From: Pantoea sp. Ap-967
Lineage (GTDB): Bacteria; Pseudomonadota; Gammaproteobacteria; Pseudomonadales; Pseudomonadaceae
DNA length: 64,000 nucleotides
Direction: 5' to 3'
Assembly (NCBI RefSeq): GCF_011752565.1
Contig: NZ_VWXK01000005.1
Span: 124,001-188,000 of the forward strand
Shown in pieces: positions 7,225-16,080 of the stretch; position 1 is the stretch's first letter; every line of letters starts with the position of its first letter. A model generated the notes under the pieces. That model worked only from the letters and a program-made list of their open reading frames with translations, was not told where the DNA came from and ran no database searches. A program made the position numbers and the translations under genes.

Positions 7225-8394
7225 TCAGGCCACCCGGGTGGCCGCCTGGCAACCCTGAATCCCCCGCCCACTCACCAGGGCCAGCACCCCCGCCACCCCC
7301 AGCCCGGCCGCCGCCAACACCAGCGCCGCTTGCAGGCTGCCGCTGTAATGATTGCTCAACGCCGCCAGCAATGGCCCGCTCAACTGCCCCAGGGCAAAGC
7401 ACGCGGTCAGCAGCCCGGCATTGCGCTGGGTAGCATGGGGCGCCAGTTCCCGCGAGCGCTGCATCACCAGCATCATGCAGGCCAGGAACGGCCCGCCGCA
7501 CAGCACCACGCCCAGCGCCAGGCCCACGCCACCGCCCGTCAGGCAGGCCAGCACGCCCAGGCCCTGCAACCACAGGGTGGCGGTCAGCCAGGTGGCGGTA
7601 CTGCCGGCGCGGCGCACACTCACCAGCACCACACCCAAGGCCGCCGCCAGGCCGAATGCCGGCCAGAACAGGTCGGCCATCCAGTTGCCGCGAAACTGCT
7701 GGCTGGCCATCTGCGACAGAAAGGTGGCCGGCAGGATGTAGCCCACACCGTACAGGGCGTAGACCACGCCCAGGCGGCCTATGCCAACACTGCGGCTCGG
7801 GCCTTGTTGCCCGGCAGCGGGCACCACGGCCGGTTGCAGGGCACGGGGCAGCCAGGGGCGCACCGCCAGCAGCATCACCAGTGCTGCAACCGCGTACACC
7901 AGCCACAGCGCCGCCGAACCAAGCCCCAGCACGTGGGCGCCCAGGGCCAGCAAGCCGGTGAGGGCAATGCCCAGCCCGGGCCCTGCGAATACCAGTGCGC
8001 CGCTGCGTGGGCGAGCGTGGGCACTGGCCACCTGCTGGCTCAGGCTGGTGAGCATCACCAGCACCCAGGCACTGGCCACGCCGGTGCCAAAGCGCAACAG
8101 CAAATGGCTCCAGAAGCCCTCCACCGCCGCCGATGCCAGGGTCAGCAGCACGCACAGCCACAGCCCGCCATGCAGGCGCACCTGCACCTGGCCAGGCCGC
8201 CGGGCATGCATGGCGTCTACTGCGCCAAGGAAGTAACCCAGGTAGCTGGCCGCTGCCACCAGCCCGGCGGCGGTCAGGTCGAACTGGTGTTCGGCGATCA
8301 ATTGCGGCAATTGCGGGGTGAGGGCGAAGCGGCCGATGCCCATGGCCATCATCAGGGCAACGGCGCTGGCCAGCAGTTGGGCGAGCGGCGACAT
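7225..8394 (-). CDS. YbfB/YjiJ-family MFS transporter
   Basis: 389 residues, about 12 hydrophobic segments. The N-terminus is diagnostic for the YbfB/YjiJ family: a short cytoplasmic lead, then MMAMGIGRFALTPQLPQL in helix 1 and AASYLGYFLGA in helix 2. The start at 8394 has an AGGAG site upstream. The role is presumed efflux of a small molecule. It is divergent from a LysR gene with a clear LysR-type operator between them (8455-8469), so the LysR protein is its probable regulator. Confidence 0.85.
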   Translation of the reverse strand: MSPLAQLLASAVALMMAMGIGRFALTPQLPQLIAEHQFDLTAAGLVAAASYLGYFLGAVDAMHARRPGQVQVRLHGGLWLCVLLTLASAAVEGFWSHLLLRFGTGVASAWVLVMLTSLSQQVASAHARPRSGALVFAGPGLGIALTGLLALGAHVLGLGSAALWLVYAVAALVMLLAVRPWLPRALQPAVVPAAGQQGPSRSVGIGRLGVVYALYGVGYILPATFLSQMASQQFRGNWMADLFWPAFGLAAALGVVLVSVRRAGSTATWLTATLWLQGLGVLACLTGGGVGLALGVVLCGGPFLACMMLVMQRSRELAPHATQRNAGLLTACFALGQLSGPLLAALSNHYSGSLQAALVLAAAGLGVAGVLALVSGRGIQGCQAATRVA

Positions 8395-8454
8395 GAGAAC
8401 TCTCCTGCGCAGGTGTAAGGGAAGCGATGGATGGCAGGTTAGGGCAGGTTGACT

Positions 8455-8469
8455 TTCAATAAAATTGAA
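8455..8469. promoter_or_regulatory. LysR-type operator between MFS and LysR genes
   Basis: TTCAAT-AAA-ATTGAA is a perfect inverted repeat containing the T-N11-A core. It lies in the 111-bp divergent promoter region, 36 bases before the LysR start. Confidence 0.6.
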
Positions 8470-8505
8470 TAATGATGATGAAGTTGTTCTGTTTTGGAGA
8501 ATGTC

Positions 8506-9399
8506 ATGGAGTTCAGCCAACTGCGCATCTTCCAGGCCGTGGCCGAGGAAGGCTCGATCACCCGCGCTGCCGAGCGCCTGCACCGGGTGCCTTCGAACCT
8601 GTCGACGCGCCTGCGCCAGCTCGAAGAGCAGCTGGGCGTGGAATTGTTCTTGCGTGAGCGCCAGCGCCTGCAGCTGTCCCCGGCGGGCAAGGTGCTGCTC
8701 GATTACGCCAACCGCCTGGCGGCGCTGCGCGATGAAGCGGTGGCGGCGGTGCAGGGCGGGCAGCCGGCCGGCGATTTCGTGCTGGGCACCATGTACAGCA
8801 CCGCCGCCATTCACTTGCCGGCGCTGCTGGCGCGTTACCACCAGCAATACCCGGCGGTGAACCTGCAGGTGCAGGCGGCGCCGAGCGGTGACTTGCTCGA
8901 AGGCCTGCTCAGCCACCGCCTGGATGCTGCCCTGATCGACGGGCCGCCCAGCCTGGCTGGCCTGGATGGCGTGCCGTTGTGCGATGAAGTGCTGGTGCTG
9001 ATTACCAGCCCCGAGCACCCGCCGGTGCGCACGGCTAAGGATGTGGCCGGCAAGGCCGTGTTCACCTTCCGCCAGGGCTGTTCGTACCGCATGCGCCTGG
9101 AGGCCTGGTACGCCGATGCGCACACGCCGATGGGGCGGGTGATGGAGATTGAGTCGTACCAGAGCATGCTGGCCTGCGTAATCGCCGGGGCAGGGGTAGC
9201 GCTGATGGCACAATCGATGCTCGACAGCCTGCCGGGGCGTGACCGGGTGCGCGCCCACCGCCTGCAGGCGCCGTTCGACCAGGCGGTGACCTGGCTGATG
9301 TGGCGCCAGGGCATGCGCGGGGCGAATCTGCAGGCCTGGATCGATATGCAACAAAGCGAAACGATTAACCAATCGTCGGAATACGCCGTTTCCGCTTGA
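8506..9399 (+). CDS. LysR-family transcriptional regulator
   Basis: 297 residues. The N-terminal winged helix-turn-helix (residues 1-60) reads MEFSQLRIFQAVAEEGS...AERLHRVPSNLSTRLRQLEEQLG; the rest is a periplasmic-binding-protein-like effector domain. The start is ATG 8506, with GGAG 6 bases upstream; an in-frame TTG at 8494 is less likely. It resembles the LysR partners that sit divergently from YbfB-type transporters. Its stop codon overlaps the ANR box of the next transcription unit. Confidence 0.88.
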   Translation: MEFSQLRIFQAVAEEGSITRAAERLHRVPSNLSTRLRQLEEQLGVELFLRERQRLQLSPAGKVLLDYANRLAALRDEAVAAVQGGQPAGDFVLGTMYSTAAIHLPALLARYHQQYPAVNLQVQAAPSGDLLEGLLSHRLDAALIDGPPSLAGLDGVPLCDEVLVLITSPEHPPVRTAKDVAGKAVFTFRQGCSYRMRLEAWYADAHTPMGRVMEIESYQSMLACVIAGAGVALMAQSMLDSLPGRDRVRAHRLQAPFDQAVTWLMWRQGMRGANLQAWIDMQQSETINQSSEYAVSA

Positions 9400-9409
9400 T
9401 CCGCGTCAA
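9396..9409 (+). promoter_or_regulatory. ANR/FNR box
   Basis: TTGAT-CCGC-GTCAA matches the FNR/ANR consensus TTGAT-N4-ATCAA at 9 of 10 fixed bases. It overlaps the LysR stop codon and lies ~115 bases upstream of the small PA1414-like gene. A class II FNR-type promoter would start transcription near 9440-9445. Confidence 0.65.
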
Positions 9410-9523
9410 ACTAGCCCATATCTGTAGGATTAAGGGCATGCGTAGTACAGGACATCGGGCTATGATCTGTATGAAACATCGCAGGATTGAATTGCCGTGA
9501 GGCTGACCCGTCAAGGGGGCATT

Positions 9524-9652
9524 ATGAAAAACCCACTGTTCAACTGGCTCCACGACCTGGCCGTCGCCCTGGGGCTGATTCCACCACCCTTGCAGCCGGT
9601 GCCGATCCCGACTGATGAAGAACAGCGCAAGCGCCAGCCGCGCCGCCGCTGA
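9524..9652 (+). CDS. PA1414-family small protein
   Basis: A 42-residue protein: start MKNPLFNWLHDLAVALGL, then a proline-rich middle (IPPPLQPVPIP) and a basic end (KRQPRRR). A GGGGG-rich ribosome site precedes the ATG. The size and the NWLHDLAVALGLI...PLQP pattern match the PA1414 family of small pseudomonad proteins as I recall it. It could form a short amphipathic helix at the membrane; no function is established. It sits between an ANR box and an intrinsic terminator, so production under low oxygen is expected. Its distance from the gbuA/symporter genes parallels the PA1414-PA1423 region of P. aeruginosa. Confidence 0.75.
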   Translation: MKNPLFNWLHDLAVALGLIPPPLQPVPIPTDEEQRKRQPRRR

Positions 9653-9660
9653 TACGCGAA

Positions 9661-9697
9661 AAGGCCGCAGCATCTGAACAGATGCTGCGGCCTTTTT
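9661..9697 (+). terminator. Strong intrinsic terminator of the PA1414-like unit
   Basis: AAGGCCGCAGCATCTG, a 2-base loop, then CAGATGCTGCGGCCTT followed by TTT: a 16-bp perfect stem with T-run. It begins 8 bases after the stop codon. Confidence 0.9.
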
Positions 9698-9723
9698 GAT
9701 TCTGTTGCATTTGCAGTGTCTGG

Positions 9724-9810
9724 GCCGGCCTCATCGCAGGCAAGCCTGCTCCTACACCGATAGCGTACCCCTGTAGGAGCGGGCTTGCCCCGCGAAGAGG
9801 CCGGCACAGG
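9724..9810. repeat. REP pair (GCGGGCTTGCCCCGCGAA type)
   Basis: Two inverted REP copies between convergent units: GCCGGCC...GCAAGCCTGCTCCTAC and TGTAGGAGCGGGCTTGCCCCGCGAAGAGGCCGG (in two parts, the latter from 9772). Confidence 0.85.
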
Positions 9811-9818
9811 TCAGCCGA

Positions 9819-11198
9819 TCAGGCCAGCTTCACCTCACCCACCGGCTTGCGCGACAGCAGGCTCACCAGCACGAAGCTCACCAGGCCAACCGCCAGGCTG
9901 TAGTAGATCGGCGTATTGGCATCCAGCCCATCCTTGAACATGAACAGCAGCGCGGTAGCAAAGCCCAGCGACATGCTGGCAATGGCGCCGGCAGTGCTGG
10001 CGCGTTTCCAGAAGATCGCACCGATCAGCGGAATCAGCATGCCGCCCACCAGCAGGTTGTAGGCCAGGGTCAGGGCGCTGATCACATCGTTCACCGCCAG
10101 GGCGATGCCCAGCACCACCAGGCCGGTGAGCAGGGTGAACAGGCGGTTGATGCCCAGGCTCGACTGCTTGCCGCCACGCAGCTTGGGCAGCAAATCTTCG
10201 GTCAAGGTGGTGGAAGACGCCAGCAGGCCGGCGCTGGCCGTGGACATCATGGCGGCCAGGGCAGCGGCCATCAGCAGGCCGCGAATCCCTTCGGGCAGCT
10301 GGCCCTTGATCATCTCGGCGAAGGCATTGTTCGGGTTGACCAGGTCCGGCATCAGCACATGCGCGGCCATGCCGATCAGGGCGCAGGCCAGGCCGTACAG
10401 CACGCAATACACACCGGCGGTGGTGCCAGCGCGCTGGCAGACCTTCTCGTCATGGGCGGTGAACACCCGCTGCCAGATGTCCTGGCCGATCAGGATGCCG
10501 AAGAAGTAGATCAGGAAGTAGGTGATGATGGTGTCCCAGCCGATGGTGGTCCAGCTGAAGCTGGAGGCCGGTAGCTTGGCCACCAGCATGTCCCAGCCAC
10601 CTGCCTTGTACAGGCACACCGGCAACAGGATGAACATCAGGCCAACGGTCTTGATCACGAACTGGACGATGTCGGTAAGGGTCAGCGACCACATGCCGCC
10701 GATGGTCGAGTACACCACCACCACGCCGCCACCGAGCAGCAGCGACACCCAGAACGGCAGGTCGAGCAGCACCTGCAGCACGGTACCCATGGCCAGGGTC
10801 GAGGTCACTGCGATCATCAGCGCGTAGGCGAGCATGATCGCCGCGCTGGCCTGGCGGGCCAGCGGGTTGTAACGGCGCTCCAGCACCTGGGTAACGGTGA
10901 AGATCTTCAGCCGCAGCAGCGGTTTGGCGAGGAACAGGTTGAGGGCGATGATGCCAAGGCCCAGGGCTGCGCAGAGCCAGAAGCCGGAAATGCCGTGGAC
11001 ATAGCCCAGGCGCACGGTGCCAACGGTGGAAGCACCGCCCAGTACGGTGGTGGCCATGGTGCCCATGTACAGGGTCGGGCCCAGGTTGCGCCCGGCTACC
11101 AGGTAGTCCTCGTGGGTTTTTGCCCGGCGCATGCCGTACCAGCCCAGCCCGAGCATGCCGGCGGCATAGATCATTACAACGATGATGTCCAAGGCCAT
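9819..11198 (-). CDS. Sodium:solute symporter (SSS family)
   Basis: 459 residues, about 13 membrane segments. It has SSS-family hallmarks: LGWYGMRRAKTHEDYLVAGR after helix 1, the sodium-site helix GTMATTVLGGAST, and further down MAAALAAMMSTASAGLLASS. It should couple Na+ entry to uptake of an organic solute. It lies downstream of, and co-directional with, guanidinobutyrase (gbuA), as its homologue PA1418 does in P. aeruginosa as I recall, so 4-guanidinobutyrate or a related guanidino compound is the likely substrate. This substrate call is inference from context. Confidence 0.85.
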   Translation of the reverse strand: MALDIIVVMIYAAGMLGLGWYGMRRAKTHEDYLVAGRNLGPTLYMGTMATTVLGGASTVGTVRLGYVHGISGFWLCAALGLGIIALNLFLAKPLLRLKIFTVTQVLERRYNPLARQASAAIMLAYALMIAVTSTLAMGTVLQVLLDLPFWVSLLLGGGVVVVYSTIGGMWSLTLTDIVQFVIKTVGLMFILLPVCLYKAGGWDMLVAKLPASSFSWTTIGWDTIITYFLIYFFGILIGQDIWQRVFTAHDEKVCQRAGTTAGVYCVLYGLACALIGMAAHVLMPDLVNPNNAFAEMIKGQLPEGIRGLLMAAALAAMMSTASAGLLASSTTLTEDLLPKLRGGKQSSLGINRLFTLLTGLVVLGIALAVNDVISALTLAYNLLVGGMLIPLIGAIFWKRASTAGAIASMSLGFATALLFMFKDGLDANTPIYYSLAVGLVSFVLVSLLSRKPVGEVKLA

Positions 11199-11344
11199 TG
11201 GGGGTCTCCCGATTATCTTTATTATGGCGAGATCGGCCGCGCGGGCAGTGCACGGTGCCCGGCGGTCTTGTCTTGTGTTGGCGGGCCTCTATGGCCCTCC
11301 CTCATGGCTCCTGCCCGGGTGTAGCAATTGGTAAGGCAAAGGCG

Positions 11345-12295
11345 TCAGCGACGCACCACACCCGGCAGCACGCAGAGCATTTCGAACAACAGGTTGGCAC
11401 CGAGCAGCGAGGTGTTGCCGGTGGTGTCGTAAGGTGGGGAGACTTCGACCAGGTCACAGCCGATCAGGTCCAGGCCGTGGCAGCCGCGAATGATCTCCAT
11501 CGCCTGGATGGTGGTCAAGCCGCCGATTTCCGGGGTGCCGGTGCCAGGCGCCCAGGCGGGGTCGATGCCGTCGATGTCGAACGACAGGTACACAGGGCCG
11601 CCACCGACTTTTTCCCGCACTTCGGCCATCAGTGGCTCCAGCGACTTGTGCCAGCACTCCTCGGCCTGCACCACGCGAAAGCCCTGGCGGCGGCTCCAGT
11701 TGAAGTCGTCGGCGGTGTAGCCCTGGGCGCGCAGGCCGATCTGCACCACGCGGTCGCAGTCGAGCAGGCCTTCTTCCACGGCGCGGCGGAAGGTGGTGCC
11801 GTGGGCGATTTTCTCGCCGAACATGTGGTCGTTGACGTCGGCGTGGGCATCGATGTGCACCAGGCCGATCTTGCCGTGCTTCTTGTGCAGGGCGCGCAGG
11901 ATCGGCAGGGTGATGGTGTGGTCGCCACCCAGGGTCATCGGAATGATGTTGTGTTCGAGGATTTCGTCGTAGGCTTCTTCGATGATGCGCACGGCGTCGA
12001 GCAGGTTGAAGGTGTTGATCGCCACGTCACCGATGTCGGCCACCGACAGCGAGTCGAACGGGGCGGCGCCGGTGGCCATGTTGTAGGGGCGGATCATCAC
12101 CGATTCGGCGCGGATCTGCCGTGGGCCGAAGCGGGTGCCGGAGCGCAGCGAGGTGCCGATGTCCAATGGCACGCCGATGAACGCGGCATCCAGGCCTTCG
12201 GCGCTTTGCAGGTGGGGCAGACGGAGCATGGTGGCGATGCCGCCGAAACGCGGCATTTCGTTGCCGCCCAGTGGTTGGTGGAGAATCTTGTCCAC
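11345..12295 (-). CDS. gbuA: Guanidinobutyrase (ureohydrolase family)
   Basis: Hydrolyses 4-guanidinobutyrate to GABA and urea using a binuclear Mn centre, in the arginine transaminase/decarboxylase route. 316 residues of the arginase/agmatinase fold. The metal ligands are visible: GGDHTI (His), VHIDAHADVND (Asp-x-His-x-Asp) and SFDIDGIDPA (Asp-x-Asp). The start is taken as GTG 12295 (VDKILHQPLGG), matching P. aeruginosa GbuA (about 319 residues), with TGAGG upstream; ATG 12307 is possible. It is divergent from the LysR gene gbuR. Agmatinase is the alternative, but the near-identity to recalled GbuA and the neighbours favour guanidinobutyrase. Confidence 0.9.
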   Translation of the reverse strand: MDKILHQPLGGNEMPRFGGIATMLRLPHLQSAEGLDAAFIGVPLDIGTSLRSGTRFGPRQIRAESVMIRPYNMATGAAPFDSLSVADIGDVAINTFNLLDAVRIIEEAYDEILEHNIIPMTLGGDHTITLPILRALHKKHGKIGLVHIDAHADVNDHMFGEKIAHGTTFRRAVEEGLLDCDRVVQIGLRAQGYTADDFNWSRRQGFRVVQAEECWHKSLEPLMAEVREKVGGGPVYLSFDIDGIDPAWAPGTGTPEIGGLTTIQAMEIIRGCHGLDLIGCDLVEVSPPYDTTGNTSLLGANLLFEMLCVLPGVVRR

Positions 12296-12446
12296 GGTGG
12301 GCCTCATCAGTCGGTCGATTGTTCTGGTTGTTCGAACCTGTTCCGCCGCGCGCCTTGAAGTGGGGGTCATGCCGGCGGGCAGGGACATTTCGGCCAAGTC
12401 TGCTGAAGGTAGTGCGTAGGAAAAATCGCTACCGGCAAATACTTAC

Positions 12447-12462
12447 TTCAGGAATTTCTGAA
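12447..12462. promoter_or_regulatory. Candidate GbuR (LysR-type) operator
   Basis: TTCAG-GAATTT-CTGAA is an inverted repeat in the 227-bp region between gbuA and the LysR gene, 61 bases before the latter's ATG. It has the geometry of a LysR site. The assignment to GbuR is inference. Confidence 0.45.
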
Positions 12463-12522
12463 CTAATGGCCGCAGGAGCAGGTAGACTGCGCGCACTTGC
12501 CCCTCCGTGGAACCGTTGCACC

Positions 12523-13416
12523 ATGGCCTCGACCCTGCCCGACCTGAAACTGCTGCGCATCTTCGTCAGCGTGGTGCGCCACCAGGGCTTCGCCAATGCC
12601 CAGCGCGAGCTGAACCTGTCGACGTCGGCCATCAGTACCTACATGAGCCAGCTCGAAGGTGCCCTGGGAATCGTGCTGTGCCACCGCGGCCGGGGTGGCT
12701 TCAGCCTCACCAGCAAAGGCGAGCTGTTCCACCAGGAAACCCTGCGGCTTTTGGCCGAGCTGGACGGTTTCGAGCAGTACGCGGCGGCGCTCAAGGGCGA
12801 ATTGCGCGGTACGCTGAACCTTGGCGTGATCGACTCCACCGTCGGCGACCGCGCCTTGCCCCTGGCCGAGGCCATTGGCGCCTACAGCCAGGAACACCCG
12901 GCGGTGCACCTGCACCTGTCGGTGTCCAGCCCCTACGAACTGCAACTTGGGGTGCAGGACAACCGCCTGGACCTGGCCATCGGCGCCTTTTCCTCGCGCA
13001 TGAGCGGCCTTTTGTACCTGCCGCTGTACCGCGAGCAGCACTGGCTATATTGCAGCAGCCGCCACCCGCTGTTCAGCGAGCGGCGCATCCCCGAGCAGGT
13101 GGTGACCCAGCAGCGCATGGTCGGGCGCGGCTACTGGAGCCAGGCCGAGCTGGCCCGGCACGGCTTCAAGCACAGCGCGGCGACGGTGGAGAGCATGGAG
13201 GCGCAATTGATACTAATTTTGTCTGGCGCCTACATTGGCTACCTGCCCGAGCACTACGCCCAGGCCTGGGTCGACAAAGGTGATTTACGGGTATTATCGC
13301 CGGCAACGTTTGGCTATCAGGCACCATTTTCGCTGATCGTGCGCCGTGGCCGCAGCCGCGAACCGTTGATTCAAACCTTCCGCGATCTGCTCAAGAGCCA
13401 GCTTAACGTGGGCTAA
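12523..13416 (+). CDS. gbuR: LysR-family regulator of guanidinobutyrate use
   Basis: 297 residues. N-terminal winged helix-turn-helix: LPDLKLLRIFVSVVRHQGF, then LNLSTSAISTYMSQLEGALG; C-terminal effector-binding domain. It is divergent from gbuA, the same layout as gbuR (PA1422)-gbuA (PA1421) in P. aeruginosa, where GbuR activates gbuA in response to 4-guanidinobutyrate. The ATG at 12523 is chosen because homologous LysR proteins begin within a few residues of the helix-turn-helix. The gene symbol rests on context plus family. Confidence 0.75.
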   Translation: MASTLPDLKLLRIFVSVVRHQGFANAQRELNLSTSAISTYMSQLEGALGIVLCHRGRGGFSLTSKGELFHQETLRLLAELDGFEQYAAALKGELRGTLNLGVIDSTVGDRALPLAEAIGAYSQEHPAVHLHLSVSSPYELQLGVQDNRLDLAIGAFSSRMSGLLYLPLYREQHWLYCSSRHPLFSERRIPEQVVTQQRMVGRGYWSQAELARHGFKHSAATVESMEAQLILILSGAYIGYLPEHYAQAWVDKGDLRVLSPATFGYQAPFSLIVRRGRSREPLIQTFRDLLKSQLNVG

Positions 13417-13419
13417 GGC

Positions 13420-13443
13420 ATGCAGCCCGTCGGAAGGCTGCAT
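13420..13443 (+). terminator. Short hairpin after gbuR
   Basis: ATGCAGCC, 8-base loop, GGCTGCAT, followed by TTACGG. The stem is perfect but the T-run is short, so termination may be weak. Confidence 0.4.
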
Positions 13444-13543
13444 TTACGGTGAAAAGCTGACGTCCTGGGTGATGGCGTTCTGCTAAACCTCTACTTGCTT
13501 TGATGATTCCCCTTTCATCTAGACAAGCCAGGGACAGCCCAAG

Positions 13544-15109
13544 ATGCGCATGAATTTGCCCGTCACCGAGCACGAGAGAACCTTCTCCGTCGATCAGCGC
13601 CTGATCTCCACCACCGACCTCAACAGCCATATCACCTACTGCAACGACGCCTTCGTGGCGATCAGCGGCTTTACCTATGACGAGTTGGTCGGCCAGCCGC
13701 ACAACCTGGTGCGCCACCCAGACATGCCCCCGTCCGTGTTCGGCCATATGTGGGAAACCATCAAGCAGGGCAAGCCGTGGATGGGGGTGGTGAAGAACCG
13801 TTCGAAGAACGGTGATTACTACTGGGTCAGCGCCTACGTCACGGCCATCTACGAGAATGGCCGCATCAGTGGCTACGAGTCGGTGCGCTCGGTGCCCAGC
13901 CGCGAGCAGATCCGCCGCGCCGAGGCGCTGTATGCGCGCCTGCGTGCGGGCAAGCCGGCAGTGCCCTGGGTAGCGCGGTTCGTGCATAGCCTGGGCTATG
14001 GCTGGCCGTTGATCGGCACGGGGCTGCTGTCGGCCGCGGCCGACTTCTGGCTACCGCCCTTTGCCGCGCTGGGCGTGTTGACGGTGAGCCTGCTGGTGGC
14101 CTGGTACCTGATCGAGCTGCGGCGCAACCAGGCGATCCGCCGCACCCTTGGCGAGCACCCCAAGGCGTTCACCAGCCCGTTGGTGGCCCTGACCTACAGC
14201 GACAACCCGGGCCTGCAAGGCCAGCTGGACCTGGCGATCCTCAGCGAAGAGGCACGCCTGCAGACCGCCTTGACCCGCCTGGTGGATGCCGGCGTCGGGG
14301 TCAAGTCGCGGGCGGCCCAGTCGGCTGACCTTTCCGATGCCCAGGCGCAGATGCTCGACCGCCAGCGCAGCGAAACCGACCAGTCGGCCACGGCCATCGC
14401 GCAGATGGCCGCGACCATCCAGCAGGTCACCCACAACGTGCAGAGCACCGCCCACGCCGCCGGTGACGCCGACCAGCTGGCCCAGCAGGGCAGCGAGCTG
14501 GCGCAGCAGAGCCTGAAGGCCATGGGCAGCATGAGCGAGGCGGTGAGCGACATTGGCCAGGCGGTCAATGCCCTGGCGGAGCAAACCCAGTCGATTGGCA
14601 GCGTGGTGGATGTGATCACCTCGATTGCCGAGCAGACCAACCTGCTGGCGCTGAACGCCGCCATCGAGGCGGCGCGGGCCGGCGAGCAGGGCAGGGGGTT
14701 TGCCGTGGTGGCCGATGAAGTGCGGTCGCTGGCCCAGCGCACGCGCTCCTCCACCGATGAAATTCACCACATCATCGCCTCCTTGCGCGCTGGCGCCGAG
14801 CGCGCGGTGAGCAGCGCCAGCCGTGGCGAGCAGATATCCCGCGACAGCGTGCACAGTGTCGAGGCGGTGCAGTCGGCGCTGGCCGGCATCGCCCAGGCGG
14901 TAAGCCGTATTACCGGCATGAGCCAGCAGATGGCCACGGCTTCGGAGCAGCAGAGCCATGTGGCCGAGGACATCAACCAGCAGATCGTGCGCATTGCCCA
15001 GTTGTGCGACCAGACGGCGGGGCAGGCCAAGCAGGGCGCCGAGATCAGCCAGGACCTGGAGCGCATGGCGGAGTACCTGCATAGCCTGGCGGAGCGCTTC
15101 AACCGCTAG
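13544..15109 (+). CDS. aer: Aer-type energy-taxis receptor (PAS + MCP signalling domain)
   Basis: 521 residues, the size of pseudomonad Aer. It has an N-terminal PAS domain (residues ~10-120) with the FAD-type motifs [17 protein letters not shown] and HPDMPPSVF, two adjacent hydrophobic segments (~153-195) anchoring it to the inner membrane with no periplasmic sensor, and a C-terminal methyl-accepting domain whose conserved hairpin tip reads [20 protein letters not shown]. It should read redox state through FAD and signal to CheA/CheW. An AGGGA site favours ATG 13544 over 13550. The neighbours (gbuA, gbuR) match the location of aer-3 (PP_4521) in P. putida KT2440 as I recall. Confidence 0.88.
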   Translation: MRMNLPVTEHERTFSVDQRLISTTDLNSHITYCNDAFVAISGFTYDELVGQPHNLVRHPDMPPSVFGHMWETIKQGKPWMGVVKNRSKNGDYYWVSAYVTAIYENGRISGYESVRSVPSREQIRRAEALYARLRAGKPAVPWVARFVHSLGYGWPLIGTGLLSAAADFWLPPFAALGVLTVSLLVAWYLIELRRNQAIRRTLGEHPKAFTSPLVALTYSDNPGLQGQLDLAILSEEARLQTALTRLVDAGVGVKSRAAQSADLSDAQAQMLDRQRSETDQSATAIAQMAATIQQVTHNVQSTAHAAGDADQLAQQGSELAQQSLKAMGSMSEAVSDIGQAVNALAEQTQSIGSVVDVITSIAEQTNLLALNAAIEAARAGEQGRGFAVVADEVRSLAQRTRSSTDEIHHIIASLRAGAERAVSSASRGEQISRDSVHSVEAVQSALAGIAQAVSRITGMSQQMATASEQQSHVAEDINQQIVRIAQLCDQTAGQAKQGAEISQDLERMAEYLHSLAERFNR

Positions 15110-15155
15110 GGCCAGGTTTGCAGGCCCATTCGCGGGGCTTCGGGTTTGCGCGGTC

Positions 15156-15272
15156 CCTGTAGGAGCGAGCCTTGCTCGCGATGGGCTGCAAAGCAGCCCC
15201 GGCAATATTGGCTGCGAAGCTGAAAACCTGGGGCCGCTACGCGCCCCATCGCGAGCAACGCTCGCTCCTACG
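15156..15272. repeat. REP pair (GAGCGAGC...GCTCGCGAT type)
   Basis: CTGTAGGAGCGAGCCTTGCT... and, inverted, CATCGCGAGCAACGCTCGCTC..., flanking a GC-rich spacer with a GGGCTGC/GCAGCCC stem. Confidence 0.85.
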
Positions 15273-15354
15273 ATATTGAGTGCCCGCGAATGGCCCACAA
15301 AGCAGGTCCAGAATCTCGGCCTGTGGCAAAATCCCTCCGCCAACGGAGACCCCC

Positions 15355-15954
15355 ATGCCCAGACCTCGCTGCGAGCGCTGCCAGCGCCCGCTCGACCATT
15401 GCCTTTGCCCACTGATCCCAACGCTCGTCAGCCGCACCCGCGTGGTCCTGCTGCAGCACGCCAGTGAAGCCAGCCACGCCCTGAACACCGCCCGCCTGGC
15501 CGCCCTGGGCCTGGTCAATGCCGAGTTGCGCATTGGCGAAGTGTTCGAGGGCCTTGCCGACCTCCTGGCGACGCCAGGCTATCGGCCGGCGCTGCTGTTC
15601 CCCGGCGAGCAGGCCAAGGTGTTGGCCGCCTACGGCAAAACCGACGATACCCCGCTGTTGTTGATCGTCCCCGATGGCACCTGGCGCAAGGCACGCAAGC
15701 TGTTGTACCTGAACCCGCTACTGCAGGCATTGCCGCGTGTGACGCTGGCCGATGTGGCACCGTCGCGCTACCGCCTGCGCAAGGCGCCGGAGCCGGGGGC
15801 GGTGTCGACCATCGAGGCGGTGGTGCAGGCGTTGAATGTGCTGGAGCAGCCTTTGAATTTCGATGGCCTGTTGCGGCCGTTTGAGGCGTTGATCGAAGGG
15901 CAGATCAGGGCGATGGGGGATGAGACCTTCAACCGCAATCACGGTGAAGGTTAA
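15355..15954 (+). CDS. DTW-domain protein (tRNA aminocarboxypropyltransferase)
   Basis: 199 residues. The N-terminal cysteine cluster CERCQRPLDHCLC looks like a zinc-binding knuckle, and the DTW signature appears as DGTWRKARKL (~residue 105). E. coli YfiP (TapT) of this family uses SAM to add the 3-amino-3-carboxypropyl group to U47 of tRNAs (acp3U). The start is ATG 15355, with ACGGAG 6 bases upstream. It is a solitary gene between REP elements, convergent with the adhesin secretion operon. Confidence 0.85.
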   Translation: MPRPRCERCQRPLDHCLCPLIPTLVSRTRVVLLQHASEASHALNTARLAALGLVNAELRIGEVFEGLADLLATPGYRPALLFPGEQAKVLAAYGKTDDTPLLLIVPDGTWRKARKLLYLNPLLQALPRVTLADVAPSRYRLRKAPEPGAVSTIEAVVQALNVLEQPLNFDGLLRPFEALIEGQIRAMGDETFNRNHGEG

Positions 15955-15971
15955 AGACATGTTTTTCGTGT

Positions 15972-16079
15972 GCCGGCCTCTTCGCGGGCAAGCCCGCTCC
16001 CACAGGTACGGCGCAGCATTCAAGGCAGGTGATATCCCTGTAGGAGCGAGCGTAGCTCGCGATAGGGCCGTCACAGGCC
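15972..16079. repeat. Mixed REP pair
   Basis: One copy of the GCGGGC type (GCCGGCCTCTTCGCGGGCAA...) faces one of the GAGCGAGC type (TGTAGGAGCGAGCGTAGC...) between convergent genes. Confidence 0.8.
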
Positions 16080-16080
16080 A

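Larger units (their letters stand above)
9440..9697 (+). ncRNA. Candidate SicX-like (PA1414) small RNA / small mRNA
   Basis: A short transcription unit is framed by an ANR box (centre 9402.5) and a very strong intrinsic terminator (9661-9697), and holds only a 42-codon gene. In P. aeruginosa the corresponding PA1414 locus makes an oxygen-responsive transcript processed to the sRNA SicX. The 5' end is inferred from the ANR box, not seen. A dual RNA/peptide role is inference. Confidence 0.45.
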
